Assembly: GCA_040437565.1 (NCBI GenBank)
Contig: JBDOQK010000017.1
Span: 434,001-498,000, forward strand
Source of the DNA: Albugo candida
Taxonomy: Eukaryota; Oomycota; Peronosporomycetes; Albuginales
Direction: 5' to 3'
Length of the DNA stretch: 64,000 nt
In this document: piece by piece, positions 31,671-44,409 of the stretch
Layout: the number at the start of each line of letters is the position of its first letter
Position numbering within the stretch: the first letter of the stretch is position 1
The notes under the pieces: generated by a model
What the model saw: the letters and a program-made list of their open reading frames with translations, nothing else
The model's database searches: none
What the model was told of the DNA's origin: nothing
Position numbers and translations under genes: made by a program

Positions 31671-33148
31671 TCGCGACAGGACCACCTTTCGATTACGAAT
31701 CGCCGTTGATTTCGAAAGCTCCAAATGAAGTTATAACGATACCTAAACTCGTCCAAGTCTTTGCGATGGAGCTGGTGCGAAACTCAACTTGATGAAATCA
31801 TCCGTGCTCTNNNNNNNNNNNNNNNNNNNNNNNNNNNNNNNNNNNNNNNNNNNNNNNNNNNNNNNNNNNNNNNNNNNNNNNNNNNNNNNNNNNNNNNNNN
31901 NNNNNNNNNNTATTGTGAGAAATGATGGAATAGGAACACCATCTCCGATCCATTCGACTCCTTTCCTCTCTCAAACGGGAACAAACGTCTGGCCTGCTTA
32001 CGAAAAAATAGCTTTTGTCGAATTCGCAAGTGCACAGTCCGAACAATTGAAATGTGCAGACTGTCTTGTCCAGCATTCGGAAGTATTTTTCGTTTACACT
32101 TCTGGCAATGGTTTTTCTGGATATGTGTGGATGCATCAAGCCCCCGCTCATATTTTTCTAGACTGCTTGAGAACGTTTTGCATAAGCCTTACTTATGATG
32201 ATCGACAAAGCTTCATTGACCGTCCTATCGGTCTGCGTCAATGTAATACACACGACATAAAGTAGCTTAAAGGGTAAGCAATAATGCTTTTGAGAATAAA
32301 CATACTCGTCTGTCATACTACATCCTGTAAAAAAACGAGATACTTCGTGCTTGATACTTATGTCTTGTGGCGGACTTAGTGCACCAGCAAGTTCATCGAA
32401 CTTTCTCTGTTGTAAAATCAGGATTAGCCAATCGAATAGACATAAGCCAGGAAATTTACATCTGACCCATTCAGCATTCCTTCACATCGCCAGACCTCAC
32501 TCTTAATTGCCTCTGCATCATGAAAATGAAAGCGAATATGATTTTATCGGACCTAAGCACTCTCATTCCTTATACAGCTTCTTTTTTACGGTGATTCTGC
32601 ATCGCTCCGATGTAAAACCCTGATACTCCAAGGGTATGCTTTCTTTGACAATGTCGGCGTAAAACTAGATAAAATTAGGACATCAATCAATTGTGTGGTA
32701 TAATACATGAAAGATTCATGTTTGATGGCCAGCTACTGTTTCGGAATTCGTATCATTAGGGTATGTTAGATATCAGAAAAAAAAGAAAGAAGGTCGCGAT
32801 TCTGTCATACCGACCATGTTAGACGCATATTGCATGTGAAATCGTGTCAGTACTACGGTCGACATGGAAAGATTATCAGCGGATTATATCAGATTCGTCT
32901 AGATGAATCAAGACCAAAAGTCCGACAGTTCTAGCGCTTTCCGTGATCTACACCACGAACAATGCGCACGTTCGTTACTTTCGATGGCATTTACACGATC
33001 AGGACTAGCTTATTCAGCATGCAATGTTGCTGAATCAACTTACAAGTCAAATAACATTTGTTTGTTTTCTAAGTTGTCGACGATCATTCTTGCGGATATG
33101 GCAGCGGCATGTCGAAATGCAATTACAACCCGAACCCAAATTCTTTGA
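31670..33148 (+). pseudogene. Decayed plus-strand gene with C-x2-C motif
   Basis: Before the gap at 31811 a frame reads SFATGPPFDYESPLISKAPN. After it, 31911-32265 is open for 118 codons with AFVEFASAQSEQLKCADCLV, then EVFFVYTSGNGFSGYVWM and a stop at 32263. Beyond this the strand still reads as coding with interruptions: DLVHQQVHRTFSVVKSGLAN near 32400, one TGA, then SPDLTLNCLCIMKMKANMIL, and near 32820-33148 a frame with TGA and TAG followed by AFRDLHHEQCARSLLSMAF. The density of stops suggests a relic, though some may be removed by short introns. It is paralogous to the piece at 27230-27570 and probably to the gene at 27998-30285. Confidence 0.45.
31811..31910. other. Assembly gap (100 N), no flanking overlap
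   Basis: The flanks do not repeat each other, so sequence of unknown length is missing inside the 31.7-33.1 kb relic. Confidence 0.85.
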
Positions 33149-36100
33149 TCAGCATAGTCTGACGAACACCAACTGTTATAGAACGGTATTCTGGACATTA
33201 TTATTTGTTACAAAATTGACACGGTCGAATATTGTGGTGGAGCGCAAAAAGGTATGTTTTCAACTCAGATAGGTATATCAATGGAACGTTTTTGTACGCA
33301 GATTTTCTTCTTGAAATATTTTGAAAGGTCAGTCTGAATTTAGTAATATAGACACACATATACCTTCTAACAAGTGCTTTAGCACCCATCATATATTCAA
33401 AGTAAATACAGTTACGTTCGTCTAGCCTTACATCTATGATCAGCAGTTTCATAGTAGTCCACATTTATACGACAAAAATGTATATGCCTATTCTACAGAA
33501 GTCCAATATGCGACGTAATAGAAAAAGTATTCCTTAATTTTCATTTTATCTAGGTGCTTTATAATGATTACTGTCAATCAGTCTCTTTTGATTTTTCATA
33601 ACGAAACTCAATTGAAGATGTGAACACACGAGGTCTTTATATTTCAAATGACTTGAATTTAAATGGTTATTCTCATATATATACACCACAAAATGCGCTT
33701 AACTATTCCCTTTCTTCTTAAAGTTAACGCAGATATTCGTCTACAGCCATATCAGGCTGCATGTTCATTATAAGAGGTTACATTACTTTCTAGACTGATG
33801 AATTTGGTTCGGTGATTTCCGGTCAGCGCAAATCAGTACCTCATGAACCATTTTGAATCGATAACACTTTTGGATAGCCAAAGTACCTGTATGCGGCTAT
33901 TCAGCGCCAGTACTATGACTTGTACGCTGGCTATCAAAATTCTATGTCCAGTCATACTTTCATATCAAGATAATGCATCAGTGGTTGATTGACAATTCGT
34001 TGGCGATCACACAGAATTTCTGTCGAAAGAGAAGAAATGTTCAGTATGCTCCGTTGAAATCTGGTGACGACAACAAAATCTGATCAATATCTTATTAGAG
34101 AGAGAAGCGACGACGCGGTGAATACCGATCCAAACATGCCGTAGACTAAAATTGATAATTTCTGAAACTCATGTACTTAAGATTTGATAATTTGCAGCAT
34201 GATTCGCATTCGATGCAGTACAAACTACAAAGTATCAGATCTCAGTGAGATATTTACTAGTAATTGTATTTTGTGAACCCTGTATACTTTTTCCTACACT
34301 CTTTCTTAGCAGCAAACAAATCAAGACGACACAACAAGACGGATATTGTCAAAGTGGAACGCATACATTGGGCAATTCACACAATTATTTGTCTTATATA
34401 CGTTTACTATTTTAAACTACGATATAGAACTCGTACTCATGGAAAGGTCAGAGAAGCGTTGAATCGGACAATCTAGTATAGCTCTGATGATACAATATCT
34501 TAACCGTATACCAACAAATATGATATGCGGATCTGAGTTTGAGAAATTGTGAACCAGGATTACACAAGTATCAAATCACCCACAAACCAAGATTTCAAAA
34601 CGTTGAAATATATACTGTGGAATCGTTTCCTGCATTTTTAAAGGGTGGGACAGCTCTTCATTCACATAGAGGACGAGCGAACCTGGTTTCCTCACGGTTC
34701 AAACGCAGTAAATAGGATACTTTCCAAATCGTAACCTGAATGGAAATCACATCTCTGCTATCAGTGGGCAAGATGAAGCGGGCAATTTATTTATACATTC
34801 CATGAGTTTTGAGCAAAACTACTCACAGAAAATGGAATAGAGAATACAACAATGGCGCCACAAGAATTCTTTATGTCAGTAATACCAAGCATAATGAGCC
34901 TTTCTTAATTGGCACTGCAGCGAGATCGCTGTGATCGACCACGACCAAGTAAATGTAAAGCGTCACGCGATCACATTGCTGATGTGACTCGTGGTATCGC
35001 AGCCATCCTTTAATAAGCGCCCGTTTTTCTGGAGGTTGCGTGAATCTATTTAGTAAACGTACGGTTTTCTATCGGCATCTTTAATGTTAAATGTTCATAG
35101 TATCAGTATCTGCAAGGAATTATTAAATTCCCTTAGCTGTAGTTGTCTACATTATTAGAATTAGGCAAATTAGAATAAGGAACTGGTTAGGCTTTCTTTT
35201 AAATTAAATATATATTGCAAAGAACGTTTCATGAGAAAAACTTTCTGTGAGAGATGATAACATTTCTTTTCGCTGATAGTGCCGAATTCCCTAATTGGTT
35301 ACCTCCACGCTAGGCTGAACATAGCCATTAAACTATATACGAGGAGTAGCTACCGCTTCAAGTAGTCGCTTGCACTACTAATCTGGTTCTTCTACTATCT
35401 TCCTTATCCTATCACTAGCCCTTCACCGTGTGAAAAGCATGCAAGTTTTGCTTCAAACCTGGTGAAAAAGATATCTTTCAAGCTTCCGCTTGGCTGGACT
35501 TAAATCGTTGCCCAAATCGGGTATTAAGCAACGACACCAAACGAGGGAGTCTGCACGCTCGAACTGCCGGAGCTAGGGTGGTCGCCTGGATGAGCCGCCA
35601 TGCAGTTCCTGAGACCAAGAATGCAACAGCTACTCTTGAAAGACTTCTTGCAAGATGACTTTGAGGATATTTGCGTGACGTCTTTCGTCATTTTTGCTCA
35701 AACCCTTGGTGCTCAAGGAAATACTCTACTCGATGCTTGTAAAACTTTTAAGAAAATCTGTACGAAATATACAATTGATTACAAAATAACTTGTTGTTAA
35801 TCGTGAACGACATGTACCTCTAGGATAGCAAGACATTTTTCTGATTTTGGGCCAAACAGAATCGGTCAAATATTTCTTGTGAATTCCTATTACACTAGAT
35901 CCAGTAAGCTTTCTACTGGAACGCTCAAATAGCAATAAACGTAAAGAGTGAGAAAGCTGACAATCCAAGTGGGCTGCGCTTGTAATCTAAACATAAAAGA
36001 GTTAGGGATAAGTTTCTTCTCACAAGAGTTGCATCTTTTCCGAGGGGCGCATGTATATGGTTTAGTTTATCTTAATAGAATATTTTGCAAGTCATCAAAC

Positions 36101-39100
36101 AAGGAAAAAAAAATCAATCATCAGACGCTGAAAAACCATGCACCTTATTCGGTGACATTTTCTTATTCCAGCGTATACTCAACTAGCACCAAGCTCAGTC
36201 CAAGAAAGCTTCAAGTGGCGCCAAATCTGTGTCACAAACGCCACTGTTAACTCAAATTGAATGAAACCAAACTGTATTAATGGATTTTTTGATATTTAGC
36301 TATCACGCTAAATTTGGATATCTGAACGTGAACGACATTTAAATGATATCGAAACAGATCTCATTGACGCCAAATCAGATTTAAATTGGTCCACGGATAC
36401 GACAACATTTTTCACCTTTGAGAAAAATCAACTGAAATATCGGGGAAAATTTCGTTGAAGTGAATCACTTCTCGGTTGGCCGGATAGTACGCATTTAACG
36501 GATTAATTAGAACAACTTCGAAATACGCTAAGGTCAAATATTTCTCCTGTCTGAATAAATCCTTTAAATTGTCAGTTTGAAATAAGTAACTGGTCTAACT
36601 TGAGCCGACGTGAACCGTGTCAAGTGAACCGAAAACATGTTGACGATTTGGTTGTCAATACATTAACCTCATGTTATGACGTAGAAAGTAATTCGTAAGA
36701 TCTCAAATATGATCAGGAAGGTTGTACCCATTTCCTTCTGACAGGAATGCGGTTATATCCAAACTTCCGGATCTGTGTAAACAGGATGCTTGGAAAAAAT
36801 GCAGTATCGTGTTTAGCTTAGGGATCTTGAGTTTTAGGGTATATAAGATATCCGTGCAACTGGAAGGGTCGATCTTGGATGATAAACTATAAAGAGAGAT
36901 ACCTTTCAAAGTCTAAGCGGCAAATTTTCTCATGGTTTGGTTCTGTTTTCGCACAAAGCTTCCAGAAAATTCCGAGCGGGAAAGAATAATATCGATTCGT
37001 TAGAAATATCAGATTTTGTAAAGCTCTGGCGGCTACATTCGGATGACGTTTGCGGCTGATAATACATGTAAGCAGCTAGAATGTACGCCCGTACTACTAC
37101 GAGGGCATACTTGTTTTATTGATATACGATTCTCTCGAATCCAAATACCATATTGCATTCGACACTTACAGAGAAGCTATCTCGGAAAGGAAGTCGTGAT
37201 GTTGACGTAGATCATGTGTGAGAGTACTGCATACGCGAAGATATCTTACCTTGTGACAGGAAAAAATACTCGAAAAGGCTCAAAACGACTTCTGATTTTG
37301 TCAACATTGTCTTTAATGCTTAGATTTAACTTAGAAAGATGCGTCTGCAGGGTCGGAGACTGCTACCAAAAGCATCCATGTCGGTCCAATAAAATATAAA
37401 CTTTCCGTTTGATATCGTAATGTAGTGCTCCAGAGAGCTTTGAACGAAATGATTTGGATAAAGTTTATTGGGGCTACAATATTCCCAGACTTCCCAAGAA
37501 ACATTTGATGTGACTTTATATATCTAGTAAATCAAAGGCACCTGCTGGTGTACTGACGATGTAATTGGTTTGAACAAGATTAAAGCATCACTCCATGAAG
37601 AAATATCAACAAAAAATTGCAATGCTACTACATCGTGCGGTTTTCTGATTTCTTCGCCAGAAATATTTCTCGTTGATTTCTTCATATTACAGCGGAGCTA
37701 GAAAGCTTTTTAATCAGGCGCATTGAAAAATATTGAAGCCATCCCACTAAAAAGCCGATGTCAATGAACGTGGCTGCATCTATGGATCGGACCGGCTTTA
37801 TCAATCACATCAATCAGCGGTTGAGAATGCAAAGCGTCAACAAGAATTATTGAAGTAGGACAGACTATGGAATTGATAACAACGCTCCAGCGATTCAGTA
37901 GAAGTATAATCTTGTTCGTGCTTACTCTATCTTACACATGTGGGAAAACCTATACAGTATTGTACCAGCCCATACAAGATCATCGAAGTGAATCGTAAAA
38001 ATTCCGTTACTATAGAAAATACTTCTATAATGCATCTGAACGAAGGATAGAAAGCTGATGAGGCGGTGTACTTAGTTTTATCCGCGGAGTGTTTTGTATG
38101 TACAGAAAAGCCTGCTGAACCTCTAGCATTTGCCAATCAAGTAACACGTCGCATGGGTGGCGAAATATCTCAGAAGAGATGTCTAATGATTAGAAGATTG
38201 GATATGGTGTAATCATACCCCTATAAACATTACGCAAGTCAACTTAAGCAAAAAAAGGGTTTGCATCAATTGAGTTGATTTTCATGTCCACAGCACCTAA
38301 TATTTACATGATCAATCATTAGGTTCAGTATGTCAACCAGGCGTCATTAACTCGGATTGCAGACTATCATTTAGAATAATGCGTTCAAATAAAACCCTTC
38401 TATTGATTTGATAAGAGGTTTGGTGGTAGAAGGGGTCTGGAGGGAAGTACTTCTACTTCACGGAGAGTAGTAAAGCACTCTGTATATCATTAACTGACTG
38501 TAAAGTTAAATTGATAGCGGAGTCGGTCTATCGTAGGGCTGAGGTCTTTCAGTCATTTCGAAAATAAGCAACATCTTCGCACTCTTGGTGCTTCATTGCG
38601 AATGGATTTGTAGGAACTTTTTTTAACCTCGCCATTTAGTTACCTTTTGCGCCTCTCGGTAGTACCGATTATGGGCAACTCATAATCACATTTATAGGAG
38701 TGTTCATCTTTTTTGTACGAGAAAGAAGCTTCACGAACATCAATCAAGTAGAATAATTTCAGGTCAAAGAAACAGATAGCAATACACATCATCCACAGCG
38801 AAGTAATTCTTCTATTTTCATCGCTCGGACGTACTGATGGAACAGCCTATGGTGAATACATTAAGAGAGGGTTTCAAAAGCTCTACTTGTATTTGCGTCT
38901 TTTTCTTTATCTTCACAGATGTACATCAAGAATTTATATGTACCGCGTGAAGGCCGAGACACACTTGATGCAGCAGTTGAGTGGAGTATTCCGGAACGAC
39001 TAAGTCGGTTAGGGTGTTAGCATGACTTCGAGGCTGGGTGCTGTCGACATTGGACAAATCTAACATCTGATCGAAAACGTTTTTACGAGACCATTTTCAC

Positions 39101-40899
39101 GAATAGAATGCCTTGATCACATCTGATAGTACTCTAGTTGTTCAGTATGGTATAAAATCCAGAATGATTTTGATCACGCTATGCAGGAGACCAACTGTCA
39201 TAATAATGTATGTATTTTACACGTCCAATGTAATCCGCAGACGAGAACATTGCAAATGTTTCTACAAGTACTCTTATACTATCAACTTGTCAAAGCATCC
39301 CAAGAGAAGCGATTTTGTGCTGCACCAGTTACAGACGAATGCATGTCTCAAAAATTGCGAAAAAGGTTGATGACGAAAATCAAGTGATAGTTACAAGCAC
39401 TTTTATGAAATCTTGAAGAAGATACTCGATGCTATATAAAATCTACTTTATGAATTGTGTAACATGAAATAGCGTATAGCACATGAGTAACTTCGTCAAG
39501 CATTCTCGCCATTCTCGGAGCATCTCTTCGTCGCGTCCTACTAGGAAATGTTACTAAAACTTTTGACGAATTAGCATCAAACCCGAGGGAAATTATCCTG
39601 TAATTGACGGTATGCGGCTCTCATGAAAGCTTTACAACATCAGTAAACGGCTCATGGGAAAATTTGATACAAAACTGATGTGTGAAAATCATTCCCACTT
39701 GAGTGAGCGGATCAAAACCCTCTCTCACTCGTTGAAAACTACTAGAATGACGGAAGTGATCAAGAAAAAGCAAAAACGTACTTCATTCCAGGAATAAATG
39801 GCATGCCAGCTCAATTCTAAGTTTGATCAAGGGAACCATGGCGAGTGCTTGATTATAGTGCTCATTTTTAAGCTGGGAAGATCTGTCTAACTTTGATCAC
39901 TACGTCACTGGGCGATTCTCTTATTAAAAAAAAGGATCACGATTCTATCGGGGCAAAATCAATCCACCAACAGAAGAAAGCATGTGTGTGAGGATGGTCT
40001 ATACTAGCACGACATTTATTGACTCGTCTACATACCATATTTGTTCATCAATGGTGGAAAAGAAGCCCATGCAAGTTCTCGTCCATGAAGAATTTTATGA
40101 CCGAGTCAATAAATGACGTATACTACGCATTTAGGAAAGATAGCGATGTAGATCAAAGTTCTTTCGATTGGGTGCGTTTCTTGTTCAACAATAAAAAGGC
40201 GCGGCTGATAGGCAATAAAAACACAACGTCCAGTTTATCACGATAGGGAGTGAAGCAAGGTGATGATCCATCGACACTGCTTTCTATGATGACGATCGAA
40301 GAATAAAATTGATTCACAATGCGAACATCAAGAACATACAACTTGGATTATTGGAAAAATTGTTGCGACTTGACCATTTCTGCAAACCATTCGGCTCTTA
40401 CTTCAGAAACACCGAATGGATTTTTTGACGCACATGACTACTCGAAAAGCTCTATTGAGCTAGCTTTGACGCCATAATAGATTTGAGCAAATCATTCTTG
40501 TCTCGTTTTATGGATTAATATCGTGTTCTCGCATTACCATGTCGATCATACTCATTGAATAGGTCCGGCCTATTATGTGGGCATACCAATCGGCCAAACA
40601 CCGTTTCATTGGACGCTTCTATAAAGCCACGTCAAGGACTTCTAAGATGCCTGTGGAGAATGAATAATACACCACGAGCTGTCTTTGGGTGACTACTGGT
40701 TGCCCAGACAATGATTTAATAACTTCTGTGGTATGCAAACATCCACGCGCAAACATCAGCAGAGAAAGTTCCATAGAAAAATATTCGTCCCACGAAAATA
40801 GCTACAACGCATTCAAGTCCTACAACAGTTCACATTCACCCTTTGATGATTATCTTGGTAAAAAAGACCAATCGCCACGCACCCTTTTGACCACACAAG
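33149..40899. other. Gene-poor AT-rich region with scattered coding-like frames
   Basis: No gene can be supported, but several frames have natural amino-acid composition and could be exons of small genes: plus strand 34264-34476 (leader-like MYFVNPVYFFLHSFLAANKS), 35600-35800 (reading LKDFLQDDFEDICVTSFVIF), 35948-36250, 39181-39387 (reading LQMFLQVLLYYQLVKASQEK) and 40019-40246 (reading ESINDVYYAFRKDSDVDQSS); minus strand 36909-36703 and 38136-37927. A short GC-richer patch at about 35500-35640 stands out from its surroundings but I could not assign it. I found no tRNA, rRNA or intact mobile element. Confidence 0.35.
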
Positions 40900-41663
40900 C
40901 TATTTGGAATTTGTAGCACAGCACCTCACCTCATAGGAAGTGGAATACTTCGCATTAGATGGATTAGACTGGAGAATTATAACTTGAATTTTTGAATGGT
41001 CTCCAAAGAATTTAGTGCTAGATGAAACAGATCGTGGGTTTCTACTGCGCCCAGTTACTACATTATAAACCTGCTTTTCGTAATCCAAGCACATGTTTCT
41101 GTACAATGCTGGCATGATGTATGAACTTAACCGAGAATTTCGAGAATCGTTTACTCCGGCAATACAAAGTTCTAACTTTAGCTCTCTAGCAAATAGCATC
41201 GTCCTATTTGGATAAAAACGAGGCTTTTTTAGCGATGCTCTATTGAAAGCTCAATAATGTCTAGTTCCCTAAGGGATGTACGATCCCGACCTATATGTAT
41301 GATATCGTGCTATAATATAATTAGATAAGATCTATATGAATGGTTACAAGTCAGTAACAAAGCTAGACGCAGAGAATACCGTTACCACTCCGAACTATCC
41401 ATCCATGAGTAGCGTAACGTCATAACCCGCTGATGGGATGATTCAGGGATGCTACGAAACAATTGACAGCGTGACTCTCGTTTATAAAAAATACAAAATT
41501 CGACTCCATTAAAAAGGTTCTCATATTTGTAACGTACAAAGTATATGCTTTTCTCTTTTACCAATTGGCAAGAAAAGGTGTAGGACCAGTACAAGTTTCC
41601 CAGAGCATTTACGAGTTGCGAGGCGTATGTTTGAGAAACCATGCTTTCATAGGATTTAGGCAA
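40900..41663 (-). CDS. Doubtful minus-strand gene, two coding-like frames
   Basis: An upstream frame (41663-41382, 93 codons) reads ESMVSQTYASQLVNALGNLY and has several Cys. A downstream frame (41199-40900, 99 codons) starts MLFARELKLELCIAGVNDSR. The upstream frame ends at SEW next to a GTAACG that could act as a donor, so the two may be exons of one gene. Neither has a recognised domain or a leader peptide. Confidence 0.25.
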
Positions 41664-42170
41664 GCAGCAATTCCCAGGAAACGCTACTGATTCCAGAAAA
41701 TGCTTTATTCGTTTATACGCAACGGGACTTTCTTGTCAAGAGTTGAAGTTCTACCCGAGGTTCTGTTACTTTGCCCTTACAACATCATCCAACACTGCGG
41801 AGCCGTTAATTTGATACATAATTCATTCAAGTAAGGAAGCATTTCCGTGCCTTAAATACAGAATACATAACGGTATCTTATTTGCTCCATTCCATCCATA
41901 ATTGATCAGTTATTCAGATCCAAGCAGGAGATTAGACTGATGTATTGTTGCTAAACCAGATTATTTCGCTTAAGCCTGTTACATCATGCCGTTGTAATCT
42001 ATCATACGTTTATAACTACATGTGACGGATAATGTTGTACCAAGATGTCCTCAAGAGAACATATCAAGTACAAGTCTTCAAATTGAAGTCCAGGACATTG
42101 CGTTGATCCAAGCAACTAATCAAAATTGATCCTAGATACTCTTATGGCCAAAAAAACAGCATTTTGTAGA
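41664..42170. other. Spacer without identified features
   Basis: AT-rich sequence with only short frames. I see nothing here. Confidence 0.4.
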
Positions 42171-43600
42171 TTTGTCAAAACCATCTATTTCTTTCATCTG
42201 CTATATGAATTGCGCCTATGCGCTCCAGCAAGCACGTCTTGATGTCGTCAATTTTTGTACACACTGATGTTCCCTCTTGACGTAGGCGGTGCGATGGGTT
42301 CGAATAATCTTCCAGACTTTTCAGTAGTGAATGCATCTGGAAGAATCTCATATTTCCTGGCTTTCTTTTACATCGTTTTCCTCACGACTCCATGGAATCC
42401 ATAACGAAAGCTTTATCCTGTTCCAGTAACCAGTAGATCGTTTTATCTGCTCGTTCTTGTGTTTGGGTATGAATTGGTTCTTGAGAACTTTGCTTTTCCA
42501 GTTGTGCGTTCAAATGATTCGGAATTGATCTGAAATGCGAATGTAATACGTAAGGGATGCTTGAAAGTTTTTAACGCGAATAGAGATACCAATGAGCACG
42601 AAGGAATAGAGCTCGAGCGCCGTATCTCGTTGGTTTTGAAATGACTTTACACTTGAGTCCTCGATACGTGCGCTTGATCCGCTAGTCTTCTTCCACGACT
42701 TGGGATAGCGAATCGATGATACACGTGTAGTCGGCTCGGGCTTGCGTTTAGCTATACTTATGATCCTACAATATTATTGCCAGCGAAGAAAGAGGGTAGT
42801 GATGCTGCGTGTATTATCATCCAAACATTTGTCACTGTAGTGATTTCTGTCCTCTGTTGTGACTGAGAAGCTTTCAGTGTACCGATCACGAGAATCGAGT
42901 CAACATCATGACGATCCAGCGCGTTAGGAGTCTCCGAATCACGCTCGTTTTCTTCAAACGCATGTAGCGAATGTATCAGTGTATTGGCTCAAAGTCGAAA
43001 CACGTTAATACTCAAGGATCTTGTGTCAAAATCAAATTGTGATTCTGCACCACACGCGCTGTGCATTCAATGCCTTGAGGGCATAAAAGGGAGGAGTGTC
43101 CCATTCTGATAGATTCAATGGAATTGAGGTCATAAGATCTCCATTTTCCATTGACTGAGAGCCGCTATCACTGGGAACTTTGGTCTACTCCTGTTTTCAC
43201 AATTGAATGACAACATCCGTCCACGCTAACAGCATATCAATGCGATCGACTATTTTCAAAGCTTCTTCATCGATTATAGCTTACACCGCGCCAGTGCCGT
43301 GCTGTTCATCATTTTGTAGAATAGTGCTTTGATCATTTAAATCGATCGAACAGTTTCTCGATGCTCTCGAATAGGATCTCGGAAGCCTAATGAGCTGTTT
43401 CCTTCACGAAAAAATATAAGCCTGCGCTCTGTCCACTAGAAATAGACCATCTCAAAGTGTTTCCACAATCATCTCATTCAGCTTTTCAGGGGACGTCGGT
43501 ACTATTTTGTGAACATAAGTCACTCCGAAGGGCAATACAATCTTTGTAATGCTTCTACTAGCCGCCTTCTTCTCTAAATCACATATTTACCTGCCTCCAA
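42171..43600 (-). pseudogene. Relic of a long helical protein gene
   Basis: The GC content is higher than in the surroundings and the minus strand reads as coding with interruptions. Around 42500-42190 one frame gives HLNAQLEKQSSQEPIHTQTQ, then KTIYWLLEQDKAFVMDSMES, one TGA, and later SVCTKIDDIKTCLLERIGAI. Around 43550-43000 another gives TYVHKIVPTSPEKLNEMIVE, ASEILFESIEKLFDRFK and AIIDEEALKIVDRIDMLLAW, broken by stops and frame changes. Such a mix of long natural helices and stops is the pattern of a decayed gene. I do not recognise the parent family. Part of the disruption could be short introns, since a GTGAGG to GCCAG pair flanks the TGA near 42385. Confidence 0.45.
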
Positions 43601-43658
43601 GGTCAATACATTTATTATCCGACAACAGTCATTCAGAGTCATTTTCATATGTTCTATC

Positions 43659-44046
43659 ATGAGCCTTTCGCATATTATCATCGTTTTGCTGCTTATTCTA
43701 ACGACTTCAATACTTAGTCCATTTCAATTGCTTTTGTATATGTGGCTATTTATTCGGTCACAGAGCGGCGGTGGTTTACTCCTATGTGGTAAGGTATTAG
43801 CGTTGAATGCAGGTACGGCTACGGGGAACTCAATTCTCTGCTCGACTTGTGTAGCATGTCGACTTTTGTGACGAAATATAATAAAAAGAGGACGTTGCTA
43901 CGCGATTGAATGAGAATAAAAGCGGCATTGGGATGGACATGGAGCATACTATGCAGAAGATTGGATGGTTGAGCTTGTCGTGCTCTCGTTATCTGGACGA
44001 AAATGTGCGCTTTTTTAGGAATCATAAGCTTTCAATTTGCCTGTGA
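43659..44046 (+). CDS. Small secreted protein (78 aa), three exons
   Basis: Exons 43659-43735, 43813-43848 and 43923-44046 splice to exactly 78 codons plus stop, with introns of 77 bp (GTATAT to TGCAG) and 74 bp (GTGTAG to AAAAG). The N-terminus MSLSHIIIVLLLILTTSILS is a textbook signal peptide. The mature part is about 55 residues, with MDMEHTMQKIGWLSLSCSRY near its middle and few Cys. The first splice is the better supported, as it converts an unlikely hydrophobic read-through into a polar sequence. The second has a weak acceptor, and without it the frame ends soon after the first splice. No RXLR motif and no known family. Confidence 0.42.
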
Positions 44047-44409
44047 TATGATTACCGGTTTTTTATCAGGTATTGTACCTTCGCGACACACGCAACCACT
44101 TCGGACCCCTGCTTCTTCCTTCACTTTATCTATAGAATGTTGGGGCTGTGAGTATTATCAGTTTACCACAGACTTTTGTATATGTGATGCGTCCTTATGT
44201 GGAAGTGTGCTTAATTGAATTGACACTGAGTATCTTTACACTGCGTCATCTGACGTGATAGAGCCTTGCGAATGTCTAACATAGAGGAGCTATTAAATAG
44301 AGTTAGAAGGAACACGTATAGATCATAGGAAGTAGTTATTGCATTACTATTCTGAGCTTTTTTTATGATAGCTGCAATACAAAAACTTCCGTTAGTATAG
44401 TATTCATGG
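44047..44409. other. Spacer between two small genes
   Basis: A plus-strand frame from 44003 to 44218 with eight Cys overlaps the end of the preceding gene in another frame. I do not support it as a gene. Nothing else is seen. Confidence 0.35.

Noticed and set aside
35500-35640. GC-richer patch as a tRNA or SINE-like element
   Set aside because: I could not find a convincing B-box, acceptor-stem pairing or A-rich tail.
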